DNA of 64,000 bases from Leptodactylus fallax. Taxonomy: Eukaryota; Chordata; Amphibia; Anura; Leptodactylidae. The stretch covers positions 1,015,001 to 1,079,000 of the forward strand of contig CAMRHE010000029.1 of NCBI GenBank assembly GCA_947044405.1, given 5' to 3'. Positions within the stretch are counted from its first letter, which is position 1; each line of letters opens with the position of its first letter. Made by a program: the position numbers and the translations under genes. Below are positions 46,272 to 55,461 of the stretch, in pieces. A model generated the notes under the pieces. It was not told the origin of the DNA. It did not search any database and saw only the letters and a program-made list of their open reading frames with translations.

Positions 46272-46653
46272 GACCCATTGGGGCATTTTTATCAGTAGAA
46301 GTCCGACACTTTTCTAACTACATTTGCACCAAAATTTATGGTGTACAGCATTTACGACATATTTATGAACAGCGTGCACCAATGGAGGTGGTTTAGAAGT
46401 GTCTCACTTTACGACATGATTCACTATGTAACACAAATTTTGTTCCCAGCTTTTAAATGTTATATTCCAATTGCTTATGTCTAAAACAAATTAAAAATTG
46501 CTTACATTCATCATAAACTTCGCTTTTGTGACCACGGCAACAAAAATTATGCATTTTTACTATAGAAACAGACGATTTTGCATCTTCTCATTTATACAGT
46601 CAGACTAAGAACACTATATGCATTGCAAATTTACACAGATTAACAAAAACTGT

Positions 46654-48460
46654 TCAGAAGTGTGCGGTTTTCCGAGATTTACGACTATACTGCAAATCAG
46701 TTTCACGAATCAATCCCCAAATATAGTTGCCCATCATGATTTAGTTATATTGTCCTTGGTAACGGCGTTCAAAGTTCATAATGTCCTGGTGAAAGCGCTC
46801 GCCTTGCTCCTCTGAATAAGCTCCCATGTTCTCTTTGAACTTATCAAGATGAGCATCAAGGATATGGATTTTGAGTGACATCCTGCAGCCCATTGCAGCA
46901 TAGTTCTTTATCAGAGTCTGAACCAGTTGTACATAGTTTTCATCTTTATGATTGCCTAGGAAGCCGCGAACCACTGCGACAAAACTGTTCCAAGCTGCTC
47001 TCTCCTTCCTGTTCAGCTTCTTGGGAAATTCACTGCACTCTATGATCTTCTTGATTTGTGGTCTGACGAAGATACCAGCTTTGATCTTTGCTTCAGACAG
47101 CTTAGGTAAAAGATCTTGGAGGTAATTGAAAGCTCTCAACTCCTTATCTAGAGCCCTGACAAATTGTTTTATGAGCCCCAACTTGATGTGTAGTGGTGGC
47201 ATCAGCACCTTGTGTGGGTCCACCAGTGGCTCCCACTTTACATTGTTCTTCCCCACAGTGAACTCTGTGCGCTGAGGCCAGTCCCGCCTGTGGTAGTGCG
47301 CTTCAGTATCCCGGCTGTCCCAAAGGCAAATAAAGCAAGGATACTTAGTAAAACCACCTTGGAGGCCCATCAGGAATGACACCATTTTGAAATCTCCGAT
47401 AACTTCCCAGCCGTACTCATCATACTTCAAGGCACCTAGCAACATCTTGGCACTGGTGTATTCCTCTTTCAGGTGCACCGAGTGAGCTACAGGAAGAGAT
47501 GGATACTTGTTACCATTGTGAAGCAGCACGGCTTTGAGGCTCTTGCATGAGCTGTCTATGAAGAGGCGCCACTCATTCGGGTTACAGGTGATACCTATAG
47601 CCTCGAATAGACCGACCACATTGTTGCAGAAGCATAGTCCATCTTGATGACTGAAGAAGATAGAAAAAAACTTGGTGACGCTTCCTCTGATCTGTGACTT
47701 GGACGCTTTCATCTAATAAGTTCCATTGCTTGAGCCTTGATGTCAGAAGCTCAGCGTTGGACTTGGTGAGACCAAGGTCTCTGATCAGATCGTTGAGGTC
47801 TTTTTGGTTAGGATAGTATGGCTTCCGCTCCTCATCTGCATATGAAGAGAAATTGTGATCTTCAACGTCTTCCTCGATGTCTGACCTGCTGCTTTCTTTT
47901 GAAGGTGGTGTAGCTCTGTCTGGAGGTGTTGGTACAGGACGTTCAGGGCAGTGTGGTACTGGGGCAATAGATGACGGATACGTTACAGGCGGTGCATTTT
48001 TGCCAGTGCGACGTTTGGAAGGGTCCACCATGCAGAAGTAGCAATTTGTTGAGTGATCAGTCGGTTCACGCCAAATTCTTGGGATAGCAAAATGCATGGC
48101 TCTCTTCTCTCTCCTGTACCAACCTATAAGCAAACAAAATAATATTTGGATTGAGAATTAGATTTAGGCTTATTTCACACTAATGACTAGTGATTTTTCC
48201 AATATTAACACAGTTAATCTGCTATTTAAGAGAGTAGTATTTATCCACTTACCTTCAAGAGTTTTCTTGCAGTGCTCACATGTGAAATGAGGAGCCCATG
48301 GTTTGTCTTGGTCACCAACAGGCATGCCGAAGTATGCTTTGTAGGCCTCACACATCTTAGCAGATGCTTCCACAGAGTACTTTTTCACTCTTGTCTTTAT
48401 AAACTGGCCACATACGTAGCAAAATGCGTCTGCTGGATGTATGCAACCTCTTGATGCCAT
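46654..48460 (-). pseudogene. Unplaced transposon gene: two-exon candidate transposase
   Basis: Exon 1 (48460-48253) starts at ATG and encodes 69 residues with CYVC (14-17) and CEHC (61-64), a likely zinc-binding module. Donor GTAAGT is at 48252 and acceptor TATAG at 48124; splicing gives a smooth join (KTLEG-WYRREKR). Exon 2 runs to TGA at 46654-46656 and carries REPTDHSTNCYFCMVDP, LFIDSSCKSLKAVLLHNGN, GDFK, CFICLWDSRD, LMPPLHIKLGL and EEQGERFHQD. The intact product would be about 560 residues. Copy A is broken: an extra T in the run at 47664-47670 shifts the frame, and TAA at 46741-46743 stops it early. I recall similar uncharacterised proteins in many invertebrates and fish. Transposase function is inferred from the TIRs and copy number. 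Confidence 0.75.
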
Positions 48461-48485
48461 CTAAATTGACTAAGTTGCTGTGAAC

Positions 48486-48853
48486 TGTAAGGAAAAAGGA
48501 TGTCTCTCCAAACTTGATAAAAATGGTCTTTATTCGATGCAGTATTAAAGTTCAAGAGTGTACTGAGGATTCAGCAGAGCAAGATTGATCACCCGGTACC
48601 AGAGTAACACACAATATATACATTTACATTCCTAAGCTCCTCCTGTAATGGGTGTGGGGTGAAGTGTGAATACTGTCGTTATCAGAATCTGAATAGATAT
48701 TGAAATCACACCTGTCTGTCTAGGTCAATTCCCCTTTGTCTGTGATGGCCATTGCCCACTTACTATACAATCCCAATCAATTAGATCCTGTCTCTCCGTC
48801 TCTCAGGAAGGCTTAGTGGCCCTACAGGAACTGTAGTTATACAGCTACCTACA
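48486..48853 (-). other. Insertion or 5'-leader segment with LTR-like ends
   Basis: On the minus strand this 368-base stretch begins TGTAGGTAGC and ends CCTTACA, and has GAATAAAG about 50 bases before its end. These are LTR-like features, but the flanks (AGAAT and GTTCA) do not match. Alternatively the end TTTTTCCTTACAG is a splice acceptor of a 5' untranslated intron just before the ATG at 48460. Copy B lacks this stretch because of its larger deletion, so it cannot decide. Confidence 0.35.
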
Positions 48854-48854
48854 A

Positions 48855-48937
48855 TTCTGTACAGTCCCAGAAAGTTCTAGATAATTCTGGGCAGTTCTAG
48901 AAACTTCTTGATAGTTCTCACAATTCCAGAAGCTTCT
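48855..48937 (-). promoter_or_regulatory. 10-bp phased TTC/GAA array (heat-shock-element-like)
   Basis: On the plus strand TTC triplets begin at 48855, 48875, 48885, 48895, 48905, 48915, 48924 and 48934, almost one helical turn apart. Two places fit the three-pentamer heat-shock consensus exactly: TTC-nn-GAA-nn-TTC at 48895-48907 and at 48924-48936. The array lies between the 5' TIR and the gene start of copy A and is kept in copy B. It could bind HSF, or be the transposase's own subterminal sites. Confidence 0.6.
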
Positions 48938-49125
48938 TAAGTATCTTGAAATATTGCGAATATCCTTAAAAATAGATCAATTTCAAAATATCATTGCGCT
49001 GACCACAAAAGCAAAGTTTACAGGGAATAATAACTTTTTTCTATTCATTTAAGGTACAAACAATCAGGAAAACACACTTAACAACTGGGAACAAATATTT
49101 TTTGAAAATTGTTACATGGTGTTAT

Positions 49126-49560
49126 GAAACAGAAAAAAAAACTAATATGGCGCAGATTTTCTTGTACAAAGTGGACCAAGTGTAACTGGTGCACCATAAA
49201 TTCCCGTTGTGCGCCACATATTTGTCTCCTCTATAAGCAAGAGATGATTTGTGTCTGCTTATGTTGTACCAAAAATTGTAGGGTTTTTGATGCATGCACC
49301 AAATATTTGTTCCTTGCAAGCTGTGAGTTACGTTTTTTTGTCTACAGATTTTGTCTACATGTTTTGTACAAAAATATTTGTCTCATGGTGAAGCTCGACA
49401 CTTAGTCAGATGATATTGGAGTCAGAATTTTGGAACTTCTAGAAACACTACATATTTATGAAGGTCCGTGCGACAGATTCATAAATATGATTAATACTAT
49501 GCACGGGATTTGTAGTTTAAGACAGTGCAAAGTTTGACAGTATTGATAAATGTGCCCTGT
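49126..49560. repeat. Direct repeat, unit 2, right part
   Basis: It continues the repeat interrupted at 46427 and ends near TTGATAAATGTGCCC, a frequent frog MITE end. No gene. Confidence 0.7.
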
Positions 49561-49689
49561 TGTGTTTTTTTTTGCAGCATTTTCCATTGAGTTTTTGCTG
49601 CGTTTTTCTCTGGAGTTTTTTTCTTCCCCTATTAAATCTACAGGGAAAACACGATTCTGCAGCTAAAATTAACATTCTGGTATGGTGGA

Positions 49690-50379
49690 GGCACACTTGG
49701 TGTTGCCACCTCAATGACTTCCTCTGTAACCGGCAGATCTTCACCAAAGAATATTTTGCTACTGCATACTCCCCACCTCCCTCAGAGGCATTTAGGACTG
49801 CACAGGTCTTGAATTTTCTTTGTTCTCTTATTCCAGAGATTTTCCCTACTGGCTTCGAGAGACTATGCCTATTTAGAGCAGCTGATAGGGGCTCTCTTTC
49901 TTTCATATACAGCCTGTTGAACGCCCCACCTCCTGAAACTAAGCTTGACTTTATGGCAGCCTGGGAACGGGACCTTGATTCTACCCTGACCTCAGTCCAA
50001 TGGATTGACTGTTGTCCATCTATTAGCAAAGGCAGTTAGAGGTCACCCTTATGGAACTCTCTTTGAAGATCCTCCATAGGATTTATTTTGTCCCTCATCG
50101 ATTAAATAGCTTTGATCCTACTGTCTCGCCCCTTTGCTTTAGAGGTTGCAATGCCTTAGGCACTACCTTCCATATTTGGTGGTCCTGCCCTCTCGCTCGT
50201 CCCATTGTTGGCCCCCATTTTTCTTATCCCATTGCCTCAAATATTCTCAATTCAAAATACTTCAGCACGTTTTGATGGTTGCCTGGATTCACATTGCCTT
50301 CAATTGGAGGAAATCTTTTCTCTCTTTGACTGGTGTAGATCGACAAATTGACACGGTTATGCTCCATAAAAAAAATTAA
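49690..50379 (+). pseudogene. L1/Tx1 ORF2, C-terminal domain
   Basis: Two frames carry the C-terminal domain. The first (to 50039) includes TKEYFATAYSPPPSEAF and FMAAWERDLDSTLTSVQW, typical of the region after the RT thumb. The second (50051-50379) has LKILHRIYFVPHRLNSF and a cysteine-histidine block, C-x3-C...HIWWSCP, the L1 C-terminal zinc-like motif. A stop at 50037-50039 and a frame change separate them. RT and endonuclease are missing through 5' truncation. Confidence 0.8.
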
Positions 50380-50649
50380 TGCCACAATCTCTGACACCAG
50401 TCCGATCTTTGATAAGGTTTGGGCGCCCTGGATCAATAGGTCCCATATCCCGGGTCTGCCATATTGTCTTCAGCTATGATTAGATAATAGGATTAAGTGT
50501 GACTCCCATTCCACTTTACTCAGACAGGATCTCTTTGTCACCCATATTTTTACCCTCTGCATTTCCAACACTACCCTTCACCCCCTTCTCTTGGTCTTTG
50601 GTTTTTGCGCCTTTTTTCCTCCCTTCTTTTATTCATGTACATGCTGTCT

Positions 50650-51152
50650 TTAAAGAGGACCTTTTATGTCCTCATAAAAGTGTGGTTTTATATACCGGTA
50701 GAAGACCTACAGTGTGCTTAATTCAGCGCACTGTTGGCTTTCCCAGTATGTGCCCTAGTGGAGGATATAACAGTGCCGTTAGTTTCGGCACTGATCTCTC
50801 TCCGCTGTTAGAAGGGCGTTCTTCATAGCTCAACAACATCGCTGGTCTGTGAGGAATGCCCCCCCCCTGACAGTACTCATCCATAGACTTGTGTTGAGGG
50901 GGTGCTCTTGACAGCTCATCATCATTACAGGGCGGTAAGGAATGCCCTCTCTGACAGTACAAGGCTATGTTACAGTAGTGTTATGGGGCAGCGTTCCTCA
51001 CAGCCCAGTGTTGACGCTGAGCTATGAGAAATGCTCTTCTGACAGTGGGGAGATGTCGGTGCCAAAACTAACGGCACGATTTCTCCTCCACCGAGGCACA
51101 TACCAGGTATATAAAACCGCACTTTCATGAGGGCATAAAAGGTCCTCTTTAA
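50650..51152. mobile_element. Foldback MITE with TTAA duplication inside the L1
   Basis: TTAA lies at 50650-50653 and 51149-51152. The 495-bp body starts AGAGGACCTTTTATG and ends in its complement; the arms match over most of the length (GTGCCGTTAGTTTCGGCAC on the left and its counterpart on the right). It is a different family from 5645-6281 with the same TTAA preference (Kolobok/piggyBac type). Removing it and one TTAA restores a continuous L1 3' untranslated region. Confidence 0.9.
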
Positions 51153-51289
51153 CTGTATAGCAGTTTCTCTGTCTTATGCTTCTTTGTCTCGCATTTTTGC
51201 AGTGTTTTTATGATTGGCTTGATGTTTTCTGTATTTTCTGTTACTGCCATATTTCAATAAATACATTTGAAACTAAAATGAACATTCTG

Positions 51290-51430
51290 CAGCTCTTTTT
51301 AACCCGCAATGTGTGGATGAGATTAGTGAAATCTTATTCACTTTGCTGATACTGTAAACCAGTGTTTGTTTCTGCTGTTTTTCCACAGCAGCCAAAAACA
51401 CATCATTTCTGCAATGAAGCATTAGCCTGA
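51290..51430. mobile_element. Harbinger-type MITE, right half beyond the L1
   Basis: It continues the hairpin MITE whose left part (49562-49664) precedes the L1: CAGCTCTTTTTAACCCGCAA, then the end GCATTAGCC followed by TGA. The two halves pair with each other. Confidence 0.65.
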
Positions 51431-53278
51431 AGAATTCATTCTGCCAGCAAGGTTCATTGTATTGGCTAGTCAGTCAGATGCTAGTTCATAATCTACATTT
51501 TTGTAGTCATAGGAAATTTCATGTTTGAAGCCAGCCCTGGCATGTAGCAAACCATCTTAGCAAACCATGCAGTACTGGGCACGACTCAGAATACCCCAGA
51601 GTGTATCTCTTTCTGCTAAATCTCTATGAGGGTGCATGAAACCATCAGCTAAGAATAAGCTTCAGGTTCAGAATTTCTGATCTGATACAAACAGGTTGAG
51701 AAAAAATAGTAGCTAAGAGGTAACCTGACATTCACACCTGTATGACTTTGTACAGACAGTACAAATGTGTAAAAGCTTGTCTCCTGTGGAGTGAGTCATA
51801 AGGCCTGCTATGCAATTATTTTTCATTATTACACATATTAAAGCCAAAATCTACAGAATTCTTAATCAATGACTGTGGGTCATGGTGAACGGCTGCCTCC
51901 GCATTAATTGTTTGTCATTATTAACTCGCCTGTAGCAATGTCATTTGTAGAGACTATTTTTATTTCATAGAAAGGAACATACTGTAGGCGCCATAGTAAT
52001 AAAAGTCATATATGTATTGATAATAAAGTCAATTGCTCTGTTAGAAGCTTTTATTCTATTTGCATAATGTGTCTCGTATGCAGAGGCATCTGGCCCCCAA
52101 TGCAAAATCTGTAATGTGGCCCCTACCTACCATGTGCCATTTAGAATAGTGGTATATTATATGGGACAGATTATGACCTCTCGTAACGAAATAAAGCTAA
52201 AATGTTTTACCTTTTTTTCTGCAGTATTTTTCATCAATTTTTTTGCTGTATTTTCCAATACGTTTTTTCTCTGCTATTTAATTTATAGGGAAAAAGCTTG
52301 TGATTCTGAAACTAAAATGAACATGCTACAGTACTTCCTATATCTTTCCCGTTCCTTTTGTAGCCACCCTTGGCTTTGATTCAAACAAAGCTGCAACACA
52401 TGGACCACCACAGATCTTTACTTAGATTACCACAGGGTCCAATGGAACAAGCGGAATGATGGGAAAGATACATTAGGCCATGTGTTTGCACTGAAATATA
52501 TGCCAGCTCATTGCCGCAATGTGACAATGGAAAACACAAAAAAAAATGTCCTTAGCAGGTTAATTTCACCAGGACAAAATAAAAAAATTTCATCATATCG
52601 CCCTATGTATTAAAGTATTGCTGCTAGCAAAAGCTTGCACTAACACTGCTTTGTTACGAAACCTGTTAGGTTTCATCTGCTGTGAACATCCGAGAAGAAC
52701 AAAAAGGAGGACGAGGACAGTGAGCCCTAATACTAGACCCACGCCAAAGTCCCTACCTGCTTGCTTCAGTTACCCTAAGCGGTAGAAGACAACTGGGCGA
52801 TGGTCCCTTGCTATGTAACAAGTGCAAACACAAACGCTGACAAGACAAAACAGAGAAGAACGGGTAGGGAAAAAGCCAAGGGTTTAAACTAGTCAGGCAG
52901 CAGGAACAAAAGAAGAACTGGAAGAATAGACAGGTCTGGAAAAGAAGAGGTACAGGAGAAAAATGCTAGCATGCTCAACAGAGACTAATAGCATGCACTC
53001 AGGTGTGGTCTAGAAAACTATTTATAGGATGTCAAGAATCCGCCTCAGGCTTGATTGCGCAGTACCCTACATCCGGAGGATAGCGCAGAAGTCTGAATAG
53101 ATGTGGATATTACAGCTTTCCAATGATCATCCTGTCTAATAGTGTGGCCGATGATGAATGAACGCTAGCTTGTTTATTGCGTGATCGCTTGACTTCAACA
53201 AAACAAAAAAATCATTGTTCACCTGCAACACATTGTCGTGTGTGATAAAAGCTGTGCTGCCGGCAAACAATGAATGTA
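51431..53278. other. Unassigned DNA with a decayed hairpin MITE
   Basis: 52200-52400 has family segments of the GGCTAAGGCCCC MITE (TGGCTTTGATTCAAACAAAG) without clear ends. 52660-53100 is richer in purines and looks like an unidentified repeat. No gene. Confidence 0.45.
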
Positions 53279-54927
53279 CAGTGCCTTGCGAAAGTATTCA
53301 GCCCCCTTGAACTTTTCAACCTTTTGCCACATTTCAGGCTTCAAACATAAGGATATAAAATTTTAATTTTTTGGTGAAGAATCAACAAGTGGGACACAAT
53401 TGTGAAGTGGAACGAAATTTATTGGTTATTTTAAACTTTTGTAAAAAATAAAAAACTGAAAAGTGGGGCGTGCAATATTATTCTGCCCCTTTACTTTCAG
53501 TGCAGCAAACTCACTCCAGAAGTTCAGTGAGGATCTCTGAATGATCCAATGTTGTCCTAAATGACTGATGATGATAAATAGAATCCATCTGTGTGTAATC
53601 AAGTCTCCGTATAAATGCATCTGCTCTGTGAGAGTCTCAGGGTTCTGTTTAAAGCGCAGAGAGCATCATGAAGACCAAGGAACACACCAGGCAACTCTGT
53701 GATACTGTTGTGGCGAAGTTTAAAGCCGGATTTGGATACAAAAAGATTTCCCAAAATTTAAACATCCCAAGGAGCACTGTGCAAGCGATCATATTGAAAT
53801 GGAAGGAGTATTAGACCACTGCAAATCTACCAAGACCCGGCCGTCCCTCTAAACTTTCATCTCAAACAAGGAGAAGACTGATCAGAGATGCAGCCAAGAG
53901 GCCCATGATCACTCTGGATGAACTGCAGAGATCTACAGCTGAGGTGGGAGAGTCTGTCCATAGGACAACAATCAGTCATACACTGCACAAATCTGGCCTT
54001 TATGGAAGAGTGGCAAGAAGAAAGCCATTTCTCAAAGATATCCATAAAAAGTCTCGTTTAAAGTTTGCCACAAGCCACCTGGGAGACACACCAAACATGT
54101 GGAAGAAGGTGCTCTGGTCAGATGAAACCAAAATCGAACTTTTTGGCCACAATGCAAAACTATATTTTTGGCATAAAAGCAACACAGCTCATCTCCCTGA
54201 ACACACCATCCCCACTGTCAAACATGGTGGTAGCAGAATCATGGTTTGGGCCTGCTTTTCTTTAGCAGGGACAGGGAAGATGGTTAAAATTGATGGGAAG
54301 ATGGTTAAAATTGATGGGAAGATGGATGGAGCCAAATACAGGACCATTCTGGAAGAAAACCTGTTGGAGTCAGCAAAAGACCTGAGACTGGGACGGAGAT
54401 TTATCGTCCAACAAGACAATGATCCCAAACATAAAGCAAAATCTACAATGGAAGGTTCACAAATAAACGTATCGAGGTGTTAGAATGGCCAAGTCAAAGT
54501 CCAGACCTGAATCCAATCGAGAATCTGTGGAAAGAGCTGAAAACTGCTGTTCACAAACGCTCTCCATCCAACCTCACTGAGCTCAAGCTGTTTTCCAAGG
54601 AAGAATGGGCAAGAATTTCAGTCTCTCGATGTGCAAAACTGATAGAGACATACCCCAAGCGACTTGCAGCTGTAATCGCAACAAAAGGTGGCGCTACAAA
54701 GTACTAACTTAAGGGGGCCGAATAATTTGGCATGCCCCACTTTTCAGTTTTTTATTTTTTACAAAAGTTTAAAATATCCAATAAATTTCGTTCCACTTCA
54801 CGATTGTGTCCCACTTGTTGTTGATTCTTCACCAAAAAATTAAAATTTTATATCCTTATGTTTGAAGCCTGAAATGTGGCAAAAGGTTGAAAAGTTCAAG
54901 GGGGCCGAATACTTTCGCAAGGCATTG
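53279..54927 (+). mobile_element. Tc1/mariner element B, long-TIR type, inactive
   Basis: The element is 1649 bp with TIRs of about 195 bp (53279-53473 and 54733-54927) that start CAGTGCCTTGCGAAAGTATT. TA flanks both ends (53277-53278 and 54928-54929). The right end has one change (CATTG for CACTG). The family is widespread in fish and frogs. The transposase gene on the plus strand is broken. Confidence 0.97.
53668..54707 (+). pseudogene. Tc1-family DD34E transposase, stop and frameshift
   Basis: The gene starts at ATG 53668 (MKTKEHTRQL) and ends at TAA 54705-54707. TAG at 53812-53814 interrupts the DNA-binding domain, and one base is missing near 54452 (after STME), shifting the frame. The triad is present across frames: D in WSDETKIELFG, D in QQDNDPKHKA, E in SPDLNPIENLW. 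A 21-base tandem duplication near 54280-54320 repeats GKMVKID, adding seven residues between the first and second catalytic Asp. The product would be inactive. Confidence 0.95.
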
Positions 54928-54929
54928 TA

Positions 54930-55461
54930 CATGCCGTGGGATCGTTCCTCCTGCATCAGACTGTGTAACCAGGTAGTGCAGCATGACTGCTGATCGGCGT
55001 ACTTTGCCACTGATCATTGATCATTCAGAAAAATCTTTAGGTCTATTACAGCCCATAGTCATGTTTCATGTTCCTTACCACTTGTCCGAGTTGAAGACTT
55101 TGGAAAGGATGTGTACCCCACTTCCATACTGTAACCAAGAGGTCTCCAACCAGTGGTCTGTGGATATCAGGGCATGTATTCTGAATGGGGGAGACACCTT
55201 TGGAAACGACTTATCTCTGCTCAGAATACAAGGATTGGACATGTTGAAATCCAACAACCGAAGCCTTCTTTTACCCAACAATGGGTACAGCCAATAAATA
55301 TTAGATGGTCATGGATCCTGCTGAAAACAGGGGATTTGGTCAAAAATAATCTAATGTAGAACCACATAAGATCCAGGTTTTTCATGCATAACACAGACAC
55401 TAAAATACATGTTACAGCTACAACCTTTGAAGACTCCACTGCGCCCAATAGAATTTACCTA
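54930..55461. other. Unassigned DNA, possible decayed Tc1-like coding traces
   Basis: Short open frames (54983-55297) have no family features that I recognise. The stretch separates two Tc1-type elements. Confidence 0.4.

Larger units (their letters stand above)
46428..49122 (-). mobile_element. Unplaced TIR DNA transposon, copy A (2.7 kb)
   Basis: On the minus strand the element starts ACACCATGTAACAATTTTC and ends TTTTGTGTTAC after a GGGAACAAA block; the two ends share GTAACA and, about 15-25 bases further in, TTTGTTCCCAG, as imperfect inverted repeats. TAT flanks both sides on the plus strand (46425-46427 and 49123-49125), and the tandem paralogue at 45850 shows one TAT and no insert. Inside are a phased 10-bp array, a two-exon gene and about 230 bases of 3' sequence. 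Copy B at 59928-61452 has the same two ends. I cannot assign a superfamily; a 3-bp AT-rich duplication alone is not diagnostic. Confidence 0.82.
46272..49560. repeat. Direct repeat, unit 2, interrupted by transposon copy A
   Basis: 46272-46427 and 49126-49560 together match unit 1: ATTTTTATCAGTAGAAGTCC at the start, TATGAAACAGAAAA at the break, CATATTTATGAAGGTCC near the end. Everything between 46428 and 49122 is absent from unit 1. Confidence 0.8.
49680..51272 (+). mobile_element. 5'-truncated L1/Tx1-type LINE with target duplication
   Basis: The copy is flanked by AAAATTAACATTCTG (49665-49679) and AAAATGAACATTCTG (51275-51289), a 15-base duplication with one difference. It begins inside ORF2 and ends ATATTTCAATAAATACATTTG, with the polyadenylation signal near 51254. 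The host sequence is a Harbinger-type MITE, whose left and right halves lie outside the duplication. A TTAA MITE (50650-51152) later split the 3' untranslated region. Confidence 0.85.

Noticed and set aside
49517..50039. 170-codon minus-strand frame
   Set aside because: Antisense to the L1 ORF2 C-terminal domain, which has the recognisable motifs on the plus strand.
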